This document shows, one piece after another, positions 16,371 through 23,556 of a stretch of 36,186 nt of DNA. The stretch is from Clostridia bacterium (GTDB lineage: Bacteria > Bacillota > Peptococcia > DRI-13 > UBA5745). The notes under the pieces are model-generated. The model had not been told where the DNA came from and did not search any database. It saw nothing but the letters and a program-made list of their open reading frames with translations. A program made the position numbers and the translations under genes. Position 1 is the first letter of the stretch; the number at the start of each line of letters is the position of its first letter. The DNA is taken from NCBI GenBank assembly GCA_018434325.1, contig JAHDPO010000061.1, positions 1 through 36,186 on the forward strand, read 5' to 3'.

Positions 16371-16637
16371 ATGGAGGAATTATTCATTTGCCGCTGCGAA
16401 GAGGTCACCCGCCAGGAGCTGGAGCAAGCCATCGCCGACGGCGCCATTTCGATGAACGAATTAAAACGCTGGACCAGAGCGGGAATGGGTCTTTGCCAGG
16501 GCAAGACCTGCGCCAAGCAGGTTATGGCCCTTTTAGCGCAGAAGACAGCTCAAAGCCCTGCTGCGGTTAAACCGGCTACCACCCGCAACCCCGTCAGGCC
16601 GATGCAGATTAGCTATATGACCAAGGAGGCGGAATAA
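16371..16637 (+). CDS. BFD-like [2Fe-2S]-binding protein
   Basis: An 88-residue protein with Cys7 and Cys9 (CRCEE) and Cys42 and Cys47 (CQGKTC), the four-cysteine pattern of BFD/NirB-type [2Fe-2S] domains. In HcnB and related dehydrogenase subunits this domain is normally the C-terminus of the large flavoprotein; here it is a separate small subunit, and the flavoprotein downstream is correspondingly short. The C-terminal 35 residues are Ala/Pro/Lys-rich and probably flexible. The start has GAAAGGGG upstream. The protein likely relays electrons within the complex. Confidence 0.88.
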   Translation: MEELFICRCEEVTRQELEQAIADGAISMNELKRWTRAGMGLCQGKTCAKQVMALLAQKTAQSPAAVKPATTRNPVRPMQISYMTKEAE

Positions 16638-16639
16638 GC

Positions 16640-16972
16640 ATGCCGGAAATCAAGGTTAAAAATCATCGCGTAATCAAACACCCCATATTGTCGGAAGATG
16701 CTCCTTGCGACGTCAGTATTTTCGTGGACGGCAAAGAGATTCCGGCAAAAGCCGGCGAACCCATTGCGGCAGCCCTCCTGGCTTCCGATATCCACATCTT
16801 CCGGCAAACAGCCAAAAAAGGCTACCCCCGGGGGATTTTCTGCGGCATCGGCCGCTGCACCGACTGTGTTATGACGGTGGACGGCCAGCCCAACGTGCGA
16901 ACCTGCGTAACTCCTGTACGAGCCGGCATGAAGGTCGAGACGCAAATCGGGTTAGGAAGGTGGGCGGAGTGA
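16640..16972 (+). CDS. HcnA-like [2Fe-2S] ferredoxin subunit
   Basis: A 110-residue protein with Cys68, Cys73, Cys76 and Cys89 (FCGIGRCTDC, then RTCV), the spacing of plant-type [2Fe-2S] ferredoxin domains. The N-terminal half (VSIFVDGKEIPAKAGEPIAAALLA) is the usual beta-grasp part found in HcnA and in sarcosine-oxidase-alpha N-termini. It starts two bases after the previous stop codon with GGAGG upstream, so it is cotranslated with the complex. Role: an electron-transfer subunit between the two flavoproteins. Confidence 0.9.
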   Translation: MPEIKVKNHRVIKHPILSEDAPCDVSIFVDGKEIPAKAGEPIAAALLASDIHIFRQTAKKGYPRGIFCGIGRCTDCVMTVDGQPNVRTCVTPVRAGMKVETQIGLGRWAE

Positions 16973-16974
16973 GC

Positions 16975-18081
16975 ATGAGAAAAGTACAGGCCATTGTTAT
17001 CGGCGCCGGTCCTGCCGGCTTGGCCGCTTGCATTGAAATTGCCAAGGCCGGCGGCAAGGCTGTCTTAATCGACGAAAACGCCAAACCCGGCGGCCAGTTA
17101 TTTAAACAAATCCATAAGTTTTTCGGTTCCCGGGAGCACCGGGCCGGCGTCCGGGGTTACGATATCGGCAGCCAGCTCCTTAAGGAAACCGAGGAGCTGG
17201 GCGTTGAGGTTTTCCTGGATTCACCGGTCTACGGCTTGTTTCAGGACCCTCAGGGAATTATGGTCAGCTATATGCATGAAGGTCAGGAAAAAGCACTGCT
17301 GGGCGAGAAGGTGATTCTGGCTACCGGAGCAGCGGAAAATGCCTTGACTTTTCCCGGCAGCACCCTGCCGGGAGTAATGGGGGCAGGCTGCGCCCAAACC
17401 ATGATCAATGTTAACCGGGTATTGCCGGGAAAGAAAGTCATCATGGTAGGCTCCGGTAATGTAGGTTTGATTGTTTCTTATCAGCTGATGCAGGCGGGGG
17501 CCGACGTAGCGGCTCTTATTGAAGCGGCTCCCAGCATCGGCGGCTACGGCGTTCACGCCGGCAAGATCCGCCGGGCGGGGGTACCGATTTTAGTCGGCCA
17601 TACTATTAAGCGGGCTATGGGCAAAGACCAGGTGGAGGCTGTGGAAATTGTGGCCCTGGATGAAGGGTTTCAGGAGATTCCCGGCACCGGACAAGTTATG
17701 GCCTGCGATACCGTCTGTATTGCCGTAGGCTTAACGCCCCTGACGGAGCTGGCTTGGCTGGCCGGCTGCGAATTCACGTTTATTCCTTCTTTAGGAGGTC
17801 ATATTCCTATCCATGATGAGAACATGGCGACTACGGTGCCGGGCTTATATGTAGCCGGGGATATCGCCGGAGCTGAAGAAGCCAGTACGGCCATGGAGGA
17901 AGGGCGGCTGGCCGGCATTGCCGCAGCGGAAGCCCTGGGGCTTTATGACGAGATAACCGCAGCCCCGTTGAAGGGATCGGTGTGGACCAGAATGGACGCC
18001 CTGCGCACAGGCCCCTTCGGCCAGAAGCGTTTTGACGCTAAAGCGCAAATGCTGGAAACCGCCAAAGGAGGTAAGGAGTAA
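16975..18081 (+). CDS. HcnB-like FAD/NAD(P)-binding oxidoreductase subunit
   Basis: A 368-residue flavoprotein. I use the ATG at 16975, two bases after the preceding stop; a GTG six bases earlier is also possible. The longer frame from 16705 is a shadow of the ferredoxin gene. FAD-binding GAGPAG (10-15), a central VILATGAAE block, the second dinucleotide motif GSGNVG (159-164) and a C-terminal GLYVAGDIAG mark the pyridine-nucleotide-disulfide-oxidoreductase fold. HcnB-type subunits are usually longer because they end in a BFD-like iron-sulfur domain; here that part is encoded separately upstream. It ends in TAATG, overlapping the next gene by one base. Confidence 0.9.
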   Translation: MRKVQAIVIGAGPAGLAACIEIAKAGGKAVLIDENAKPGGQLFKQIHKFFGSREHRAGVRGYDIGSQLLKETEELGVEVFLDSPVYGLFQDPQGIMVSYMHEGQEKALLGEKVILATGAAENALTFPGSTLPGVMGAGCAQTMINVNRVLPGKKVIMVGSGNVGLIVSYQLMQAGADVAALIEAAPSIGGYGVHAGKIRRAGVPILVGHTIKRAMGKDQVEAVEIVALDEGFQEIPGTGQVMACDTVCIAVGLTPLTELAWLAGCEFTFIPSLGGHIPIHDENMATTVPGLYVAGDIAGAEEASTAMEEGRLAGIAAAEALGLYDEITAAPLKGSVWTRMDALRTGPFGQKRFDAKAQMLETAKGGKE

Positions 18082-18596
18082 TGAAAGACGAAATCAGATT
18101 TACCGGCATTCCTTCTGCCGGCGATTTGGCGGCTATTCCGGGCATTGCCGGTGAAGAACGTTTTGAAAAAGGCGCTGTGGCCGTCATCGAATGCGTTCAG
18201 GAGATTCCTTGCAATCCTTGTGAGAAGGCCTGCCCTTTCGGCGCCATTACCGTAGGACAGCCTATTACCAGCCTGCCGGTGCTGGACGAAGAAAAATGCA
18301 CCGGCTGCGGGGCTTGCCTGGCCAAATGTCCGGGCCTGGCCATTTTTCGGGTACACAAGAATTATACCGAGGACACGGCTTTAGTAGAATTTCCTTTTGA
18401 ATACCTGCCCCTGCCTCAGGAAGGTGATACGGTAGCCTGCGGCGGCCGGGACGGCAATTACGTTTGCGACGGTAAAATCCTCAAAATCAACCAAAGCAAA
18501 GCCTTCGACGGCACCACTTTAGTTGCCGTGGCCGTACCCAAAGAGCATTACATGACTGTTCGCACCATCTGCAGAAAAAAGGAGGCTAATTTATGA
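18081..18596 (+). CDS. Ferredoxin-type 2x[4Fe-4S] electron-transfer protein
   Basis: A 171-residue protein. Two cysteine sets are visible: Cys38, Cys44, Cys47, Cys51 (ending CNPCEKACP) and Cys73, Cys76, Cys79, Cys83 (CTGCGACLAKCP). The second is a classical [4Fe-4S] motif; the first has an unusual C-x5-C spacing. A C-terminal region of about 80 residues, with two further cysteines around 121 and 130 (VACGGRDGNYVCDG) and one in TICRKK, has no family that I recognise. The gene overlaps its neighbours on both sides (TAATG and ATGA). It probably connects the dehydrogenase complex to a low-potential or membrane electron acceptor. Confidence 0.85.
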   Translation: MKDEIRFTGIPSAGDLAAIPGIAGEERFEKGAVAVIECVQEIPCNPCEKACPFGAITVGQPITSLPVLDEEKCTGCGACLAKCPGLAIFRVHKNYTEDTALVEFPFEYLPLPQEGDTVACGGRDGNYVCDGKILKINQSKAFDGTTLVAVAVPKEHYMTVRTICRKKEANL

Positions 18597-19324
18597 CAAT
18601 TGCTAAAGGCGGTATTACCAACCAGGGCATGATTATCGGCGTATTGATGCTGGACACGGTTTTTCCCCGTATCCCCGGTGATGTAGGCAACGGCTGGACC
18701 TTTGACTTTCCCGTGATGTACCGGAAGGTTATCGGCGCCAATCCCACCAGCGTAGTAAAAAATGCGGACCCCGCCCTGCTTCAGCCTTTTATTGAAGGGG
18801 CTCAGGCTCTGGAGGCAGCCGGCTGCAAGGCGATTGCCACCAGCTGCGGTTTCCTGGTTATGTTCCAAAAAGAAATGGCGGCGGCGGTAAATATCCCCGT
18901 TATTTCCTCCAGCCTTTTGCAGGTGCCTTTTGTCAGCCGGTTTTTAGGTCCGGACAAAAAAGTAGGCATTATCACGGCCAAAGCCTCCTCCTTAACCGAG
19001 AAGCACTTCAAAGGAGCCGGTATGGAAGGCTGCTCTTTTGCCATACAAGGCATGGAGGAATTCCCGGAATTTTTCCGTGCTTTCATTGAAAACTATGATA
19101 CGATGGACGTGGAAAAGGCTACCGAAGAAATGCGGGAAGCCGGCCGCAAGCTGGTCAGAGAAAACCCCGATGTGGGCGCTATCGTTTTAGAGTGCACCAA
19201 TATGCCGCCTTTTGCTTATGCCGTTCAGGAGGTCACCGGGCTGCCGGTCTACGATGTGGTCACCTTGATCCGCCATACCGCCATGAGCGCGGTGCGGGGG
19301 CCTTTTGCCGCCAGAAGCCTCTAA
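18593..19324 (+). CDS. Aspartate/glutamate racemase superfamily protein
   Basis: A 243-residue protein with the two catalytic-type cysteines of PLP-independent racemases, Cys85 (IATSCGF) and Cys201 (VLECTNMPP), each followed by a conserved-looking loop. The KVGIITAKASSL block between them matches the start of the second lobe in this superfamily, which also includes hydantoin racemases and maleate isomerases. It overlaps the 4Fe-4S gene by ATGA. With a D-amino-acid-oxidase-like enzyme in the same operon, the simplest reading is that it interconverts L and D forms of the substrate before oxidation; that is inference. Other superfamily activities remain possible. Confidence 0.82.
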   Translation: MTIAKGGITNQGMIIGVLMLDTVFPRIPGDVGNGWTFDFPVMYRKVIGANPTSVVKNADPALLQPFIEGAQALEAAGCKAIATSCGFLVMFQKEMAAAVNIPVISSSLLQVPFVSRFLGPDKKVGIITAKASSLTEKHFKGAGMEGCSFAIQGMEEFPEFFRAFIENYDTMDVEKATEEMREAGRKLVRENPDVGAIVLECTNMPPFAYAVQEVTGLPVYDVVTLIRHTAMSAVRGPFAARSL

Positions 19325-19391
19325 GAAGGAAGAACCTCCAATAGAGGCGGAATTCCCATGAGGAAAAACCCCCAGAAAGGAAGAATTTCAA

Positions 19392-20150
19392 ATGAATATT
19401 TTGCTTTCCGGCTGTAATGGCCGCATGGGCCAGGCCGTAGTACGCCAGGCCGCTGAAGCCGGCATGAAGATCATAGCCGGTTATGACATGAATGCTGTAA
19501 AGCTGAATGATTTCCCGGTTTATGACAATTTTGAGGCAATCGCCGAAGCAGCCGACCTGGTCATTGACTTCAGCCATATTTCCGCTACACCTCAGGTTTT
19601 GGAATATTGCCGGGCCAAAAAGCTGCCTCTGGTGCTCTGCACTACCGGCATCAAAGATGAGCTGGAGGCTAAGGTTGTGGCAACGGCCGCAGATATCCCC
19701 ATCTTTAAATCCTTCAATATGTCCCTGGGCATCAGCCTTTTGCAGGCTCTAGTCCGGCAGGCCGCCAAAGTATTGGGAGGCGCCTATGATATCGAGGTTA
19801 TTGAAAAGCATCATAACCAGAAGGTGGACGCCCCCAGCGGCACTGCTTTGATGATAGCCGACGCCGCGGCTTCCTGCCTGGATTTCCAGGCGGAATACAC
19901 CTATGACCGCACGCAGGAGCATAAAAAGCGGGACCGCAAAGAAATCGGCATTCATGCCGTCCGGGGCGGCACTATTGTAGGGGAGCATGAAGCCATGTTC
20001 ATCGGGCCCAATGAAATTATCTCCATCAGCCATTCCGCCCAGTCCCGGGAGCTCTTTGCCAATGGCGCCATCAAGGCCGCCGGCTTCATCCTCGACAAGA
20101 AGCCCGGCATCTATAATATGGATGATCTGGTCAGCTCCCTAAGCCGCTAA
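19392..20150 (+). CDS. dapB: 4-hydroxy-tetrahydrodipicolinate reductase
   Basis: A 252-residue protein with the N-terminal nucleotide-binding motif GCNGRMGQ (7-14) and the diagnostic active-site stretch KHHNQKVDAPSGTA, with His140, His141 and Lys144, plus FSHISA and TGI(K) blocks at the expected places. DapB reduces the cyclic imine from dihydrodipicolinate synthase with NAD(P)H in lysine and diaminopimelate synthesis. All key residues are present, so it should be active on dipicolinate-type cyclic imines. It is not next to dapA or other lysine genes but closes the sigma-54 oxidoreductase operon, 67 bp after the racemase gene. It might instead process a cyclic imine made by the dehydrogenase. 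Confidence 0.9.
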   Translation: MNILLSGCNGRMGQAVVRQAAEAGMKIIAGYDMNAVKLNDFPVYDNFEAIAEAADLVIDFSHISATPQVLEYCRAKKLPLVLCTTGIKDELEAKVVATAADIPIFKSFNMSLGISLLQALVRQAAKVLGGAYDIEVIEKHHNQKVDAPSGTALMIADAAASCLDFQAEYTYDRTQEHKKRDRKEIGIHAVRGGTIVGEHEAMFIGPNEIISISHSAQSRELFANGAIKAAGFILDKKPGIYNMDDLVSSLSR

Positions 20151-20229
20151 ATTGGAACTATGGCTTAAAGCTGCTAAGCAACACGTAAAAACCGAAGGGG
20201 GTGTCTCAAAATAGCGCTGAAAGGCGCTG

Positions 20230-20251
20230 AGGAGGGGCACCCTCCTTTTTT
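20230..20251 (+). terminator. Intrinsic terminator after dapB
   Basis: A 7-bp stem (AGGAGGG at 20230-20236, CCCTCCT at 20240-20246) with a three-base loop is followed by a run of six T, 80 bp after the dapB stop codon. It lies within the left end of the inverted-repeat element, so the element appears to supply the terminator. Confidence 0.8.
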
Positions 20252-20436
20252 GTTTTTTCTCTCTTTTCAGCAAGGAAAGCTGATCCCCAAAGGAAGAGAG
20301 GGCACCTCTCCTCAATGTCATTTAGATAAGGGTCAAATGAAAAAGCGGAAAGTGGTAGGGTAGTTGCCGCCGGTGCCTTGGGGTGCCCGCCTGTGGCTGG
20401 GGAGCAGTTATCTTTAGACGATTCTGTCCTACGGGC

Positions 20437-20478
20437 TCAATCCTGCAGATTCAATCCTGCAGATTCAATCCTGCAGAT
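20437..20478. repeat. Three tandem copies of a 14-bp unit
   Basis: TCAATCCTGCAGAT occurs three times without gaps. It contains the palindrome CTGCAG. It lies within the inverted-repeat-bounded element. There are no spacers, so it is not a CRISPR. Confidence 0.85.
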
Positions 20479-20542
20479 TCTATCTGCTATCCGCAGATCC
20501 TGGGGCGCAGATGTTCCGCTATCCTGAGATAATTGGGCGCAG

Positions 20543-20765
20543 ATGTACAATTTTTGCGTTTGTATGCGTTTTCCGGATTCGGCCTGTACAATTTTTGCGT
20601 TTGTGGGTGAATTGCAGCTGCTGCCGAGGCCTATTTTAGCCAAATCGAGGCCTATTTTGCGCAATTTCTTCGGTTGTAAGGGAATACTTCCCCTGCATTT
20701 CACCTACAAACGCAATTTTTGTACACCCTGCCCCGGCCAATTGACCACAACCGCAATTTTTGTAC
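20543..20765. repeat. Cluster of short related repeats around CAATTTTTG
   Basis: CAATTTTTG occurs at least four times (near 20546, 20588, 20712 and 20755). The first two are embedded in GTACAATTTTTGCGTTTGT-like context; the last two are embedded in ACGCAATTTTTGTACA, so the outer context is inverted while the core is not. A GAGGCCTATTTT pair (near 20626 and 20647) and a GCGCAGATGT pair (near 20505 and 20534) lie in or near the same block. The pattern is internal to the inverted-repeat element. Confidence 0.55.
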
Positions 20766-20995
20766 AAGCTACCGCCGCCAAGGGTCCACTACAGCAGTAC
20801 CGGGAGTCATCGTTGCATTTTGCATTGTTCTATTGACGCGGCGCCGGCCAATGCTCCATGAATTCGCAACTTTTTGCTTATCTAAATGACATTGCCCTCT
20901 CCTCAGCGTTTTCTTTGCTGTTTTGAGACATCCCCTTCGTTATGGCACAGCGGCGAAGCCAGGTGAAAGCCGGGCCAACTGCTCAGCTCTCCTGT

Positions 20996-21964
20996 TTATC
21001 CCAACGCGGTTCGGATGATCTCCAGAGTCTCGTTGGCGCCGCTCATTTGGAGGACGACGTTTTTGCCTTTCAGCCTATTCTTGAGTTTTAATGCCGCCTG
21101 GATTGTCGATGCCCCGGCAGCCTCAGCAAGATTATGAGTGAATTGAAGCGATAGACGGATTCCTTCGCGTAGCTCGTCTTCTGAAAGCAGGATAAAATCA
21201 TCCACCTTGTCACGGTAAATAGAAAAGGGCAGCTCAAAGGCTTCACCGGTGGCAAAACCGCCGGCAAATGTGGCGTTTGGCGCCTTTATTATTTTTCCCG
21301 CCTTCCAGGACTGGCAGGCAGCCTGTGATGCTGCAGCCTGCACGGCGTAGATTTCGACTTGCGGCTTAATCATCTTAAATACAGTAACGGCGGCGGCCAA
21401 TTCACTGCCGCCTCCAATCGGCAGAATAACAGCATCAATATTTGGCAAATCCCTAAGGACTTCCAAAAACTCCGTACCTACACCGTTTATTAAATGAGGC
21501 TCATTTGCGGCATGAATATAGTGCAAATTTCTTTTTTCTTGTATTTCAACGCCGGCTTTAGCGGCTTCCTCAAAATTATTGCCTGCTTCAATCAGCGTTG
21601 CCCCCGTATTTTTAATCAGATCATTTTTTTCCGGATTATTATTCTTGGGAACAACGATGGTTGCGGGAATCCCATACAGCTTAGCTGATGTCGCAATGGA
21701 AATACCGTGATTACCGGTGGAAAAGGTGATTACCCCCGATATATTTTCTCGGCTCAAATGATGCATAATATTGACGCCGCCGCGAATTTTAAAGCTGCCG
21801 CCCGGCTGATGATTTTCGTGTTTTATGTATATTTGGCAGCCGGTTAAATCTGAAAGATTTTGATAATAGCATAGCTGTGTCGGTATCAGGTGCTGATAAA
21901 TAACTTTTTCAGCTTTTAATATTTCTTCCAGGGATACTGGAATATCCTTAAATATGTCGGCCAT
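20996..21964 (-). CDS. Threonine/serine dehydratase-like PLP enzyme
   Basis: A 322-residue fold-type II PLP enzyme. The PLP lysine is Lys59 in GGSFKIRGG; a STGNHG motif and a glycine-rich phosphate-binding loop PIGGGSELAA follow at the expected positions. The length equals catabolic threonine dehydratases without an ACT domain. The family deaminates threonine or serine to 2-oxo acids; close relatives include serine racemases and the ectoine-utilisation EutB enzyme, so the exact substrate is open. The start is backed by GGGAGGG on the minus strand. It follows metY in the same direction, with a 110-bp gap containing a hairpin. Confidence 0.85.
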   Translation of the reverse strand: MADIFKDIPVSLEEILKAEKVIYQHLIPTQLCYYQNLSDLTGCQIYIKHENHQPGGSFKIRGGVNIMHHLSRENISGVITFSTGNHGISIATSAKLYGIPATIVVPKNNNPEKNDLIKNTGATLIEAGNNFEEAAKAGVEIQEKRNLHYIHAANEPHLINGVGTEFLEVLRDLPNIDAVILPIGGGSELAAAVTVFKMIKPQVEIYAVQAAASQAACQSWKAGKIIKAPNATFAGGFATGEAFELPFSIYRDKVDDFILLSEDELREGIRLSLQFTHNLAEAAGASTIQAALKLKNRLKGKNVVLQMSGANETLEIIRTALG

Positions 21965-22010
21965 TATTTCACCCTCCCTCTGTTCATGACATTTGCCCTA
22001 TTTTAACATA

Positions 22011-22040
22011 GAACCCGCGGAGAATATACTCCACGGGTTC
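22011..22040 (-). terminator. Hairpin between metY and the dehydratase gene
   Basis: GAACCCG-C-GGAG (22011-22022) pairs with CTCC-A-CGGGTTC (22029-22040) with one mismatch and a six-base loop, 35 bp past the metY stop. There is no real T-run on the minus strand, so termination may be partial. Confidence 0.4.
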
Positions 22041-22074
22041 CGTTTCATTCCATTTTATATTGAAGATAAAGCTC

Positions 22075-23370
22075 CTAGCCGTTGAAGGCCTGCTCCAGGT
22101 CGGCAAGGATATCCTTGATGTTTTCCGTGCCGATGGACAACCGCACAGTGGTGGGCTTGATGCCTTGCTCCAACAATTCCGCCTCGGAAAGCTGGGAATG
22201 GGTGGTGCTGGCCGGATGGATTACCAGGCTTTTGACGTCGGCCACATTGGCCAGCAGGGAAAAGAGCTGTAAACGGTCAATGAAGTTGCGGGCATCGCCG
22301 GCGTCGCCTTTGATTTCAAAGGTAAAAATCGAGCCGCCGCCCTGGGGGAAATATTGACGGTACAGCTGATGGCTGGGATCGCCGGCCAAAGAAGGATGGT
22401 GCACTTGCTCTACCTGCGGATGTTTAGCAAGATAGTTCACGACATTGAGGGCGTTTTCCACGTGGCGCTCTACCCGCAAGTTAAGTGTCTCCACGCCCTG
22501 CAAAAGCAGGAAAGCGTTAAAAGGTGAAATAGCCGCACCGGTATCCCGAAGCAAAATTGCCCGGATCTTGGTGACAAAGGCGGCAGGGCCTACGGCCTTC
22601 GTAAAGCTGACGCCATGATAGCTGGGGTTGGGCTGAGTCAGCGAGGGGAAACGCCCGCTGGCTTCCCAGTCGAATTTGCCGCTGTCGACAATGACGCCGC
22701 CAAGAGTGGTGCCGTGGCCGCCGATAAACTTGGTAGCCGAATGTACAACGATATCGGCGCCGTGTTCAATGGGCCGCAATAAATAAGGAGTGGCAAAGGT
22801 GTTGTCCACCACCAAAGGAATGCCATGGCTGTGGGCTATGGCCGCTACCTTTTCAATATCGATAATATTGGAATGGGGATTACCCAGACTCTCGATAAAA
22901 ATAGCCTTAGTCCGTTCATTGATGGCCTTTTCAAAAGCGCCTTCCTCGTCGGGATCCACGAAAGTGGCGGCAATACCGTACTCCGGCAAAGTGTGGGCCA
23001 GCAGGTTGTAGGTGCCGCCGTAAATAGTCTTGGCAGCTACAATATGATCGCCGGCCTGAGCCAGATTCTGAAAGGCGTAGCAAATAGCCGCAGCGCCCGA
23101 AGCCACTGCCAAAGCCGCTACCCCTCCCTCCAAAGCAGCCAGCCGCCGCTCCAGAACATCCTGAGTACTGTTGGTCAGACGGCCATAAATATTGCCGGCT
23201 TCGGCCAGGCTGAACCGGGCCGCTGCCTGATCGCAATCCCGAAAGACGTAAGAGGTGGTCTGATAGATGGGTACAGCCCGGGCGTCGGTAGCCGGGTCCG
23301 GCTGCTCCTGACCGATGTGTATTTGCTTCGTTTCAAAGGACCAATTTTCTGTGTTCGTAATGTTTGCCAT
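22075..23370 (-). CDS. metY: O-acetylhomoserine sulfhydrylase (aminocarboxypropyltransferase)
   Basis: A 431-residue Cys/Met-metabolism PLP enzyme. The PLP lysine is Lys214 in [35 protein letters not shown]-type N-terminal residues, YGRLTNST and the long insert near [14 protein letters not shown] are typical of MetY rather than MetB or MetC. MetY makes homocysteine from O-acetylhomoserine and sulfide, and can also act in cysteine supply. The start has AAAGGAAG upstream. Expression appears controlled by a consensus promoter, a dyad operator and a Cys-codon leader ORF, listed separately, which fits sulfur-amino-acid regulation. Confidence 0.93.
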   Translation of the reverse strand: MANITNTENWSFETKQIHIGQEQPDPATDARAVPIYQTTSYVFRDCDQAAARFSLAEAGNIYGRLTNSTQDVLERRLAALEGGVAALAVASGAAAICYAFQNLAQAGDHIVAAKTIYGGTYNLLAHTLPEYGIAATFVDPDEEGAFEKAINERTKAIFIESLGNPHSNIIDIEKVAAIAHSHGIPLVVDNTFATPYLLRPIEHGADIVVHSATKFIGGHGTTLGGVIVDSGKFDWEASGRFPSLTQPNPSYHGVSFTKAVGPAAFVTKIRAILLRDTGAAISPFNAFLLLQGVETLNLRVERHVENALNVVNYLAKHPQVEQVHHPSLAGDPSHQLYRQYFPQGGGSIFTFEIKGDAGDARNFIDRLQLFSLLANVADVKSLVIHPASTTHSQLSEAELLEQGIKPTTVRLSIGTENIKDILADLEQAFNG

Positions 23371-23409
23371 AATTATTCATCTTCCTTTCTTTTGTCGCGC
23401 TTTAAAAAG

Positions 23410-23484
23410 TTAATTAAAACAACAGCCGGGCATTCGCCTGCTGTGTATGTTTTTGCGCAACAATTGAAAAAAGCTGAATATCAT
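23410..23484 (-). CDS. 24-residue leader peptide ORF with tandem Cys codons upstream of metY
   Basis: On the minus strand, ATG at 23482-23484 has a perfect AAGGAG eight bases before it, and the frame runs 24 codons to TAA, ending RRMPGCCFN. It lies within the metY leader, starting about 37 bases after the predicted transcription start and ending about 39 bases before the metY start. Two adjacent UGU codons sit next to a hairpin (23422-23444), the arrangement expected of a ribosome-mediated cysteine attenuator. The ribosome-binding site and position are directly visible; the attenuation role is inference. Confidence 0.65.
   Translation of the reverse strand: MIFSFFQLLRKNIHSRRMPGCCFN
23422..23444 (-). 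promoter_or_regulatory. Leader hairpin overlapping the Cys codons, possible attenuator
   Basis: ACAGC pairs with GCTGT and GGC with GCC around a GAAT loop, with small internal bulges; TTGTTTT follows on the minus strand. The stem covers the 3' half of the leader ORF and abuts the UGU UGU codons. It could act as a weak intrinsic terminator whose formation depends on ribosome position. Confidence 0.5.
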
Positions 23485-23501
23485 GGTGTCATCTCCTTAA
23501 C

Positions 23502-23534
23502 CTATAATACTTATCGGAATTATAAGTATTATAG
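23502..23534. promoter_or_regulatory. 33-bp dyad operator at the metY promoter (CymR-like?)
   Basis: CTATAATACTTAT (23502-23514) and ATAAGTATTATAG (23522-23534) are perfect inverted 13-mers around a 7-base centre. They overlap the -10 box and start site, so a bound protein would repress. On the plus strand the centre reads ATCGGAATTA, which matches the conserved end of the published CymR box of Bacillus subtilis as I recall it. A CymR-like Rrf2 protein is encoded at 28600-29025. Confidence 0.65.
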
Positions 23535-23556
23535 CGGCAACGAAACCGCTTGTCAA
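23528..23556 (-). promoter_or_regulatory. Consensus sigma-A promoter of metY
   Basis: On the minus strand TTGACA (23551-23556), a 17-bp spacer and TATAAT (23528-23533) form a perfect consensus promoter. Such a strong promoter normally needs tight negative control, which fits the overlapping dyad. Confidence 0.92.

Larger units (their letters stand above)
20193..20939. mobile_element. Candidate non-autonomous element with 19-bp terminal inverted repeats
   Basis: The 19 bp at 20193-20211 (CGAAGGGGGTGTCTCAAAA) recur inverted at 20921-20939 with one mismatch. Inside, 17 bp at 20314-20330 (AATGTCATTTAGATAAG) recur inverted and exact at 20877-20893, and GCTGAGGAG follows both ends. The interior has no credible gene, but it has a 14-bp unit three times and several shorter repeats. 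The ends resemble insertion-sequence termini, so a MITE-like or decayed element is the likeliest reading. No clear target duplication was found. Confidence 0.6.

Noticed and set aside
16705-16974. Upstream extension of the HcnB-like protein
   Set aside because: It lies in another frame of the ferredoxin gene; the FAD motif begins just after the ATG at 16975, which follows the ferredoxin stop codon.
20437-20478. Possible CRISPR-like array
   Set aside because: The 14-bp units are directly adjacent without spacers, and no cas gene is in the window.
20543-20836. 97-codon frame inside the inverted-repeat element
   Set aside because: It is made largely from the internal repeats, lacks a ribosome-binding site and resembles no protein.
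23371-23528. SAM (S-box) riboswitch or T-box in front of metY
   Set aside because: I could not find S-box core elements or a T-box sequence; the leader is too short for a T-box and carries the small ORF instead.
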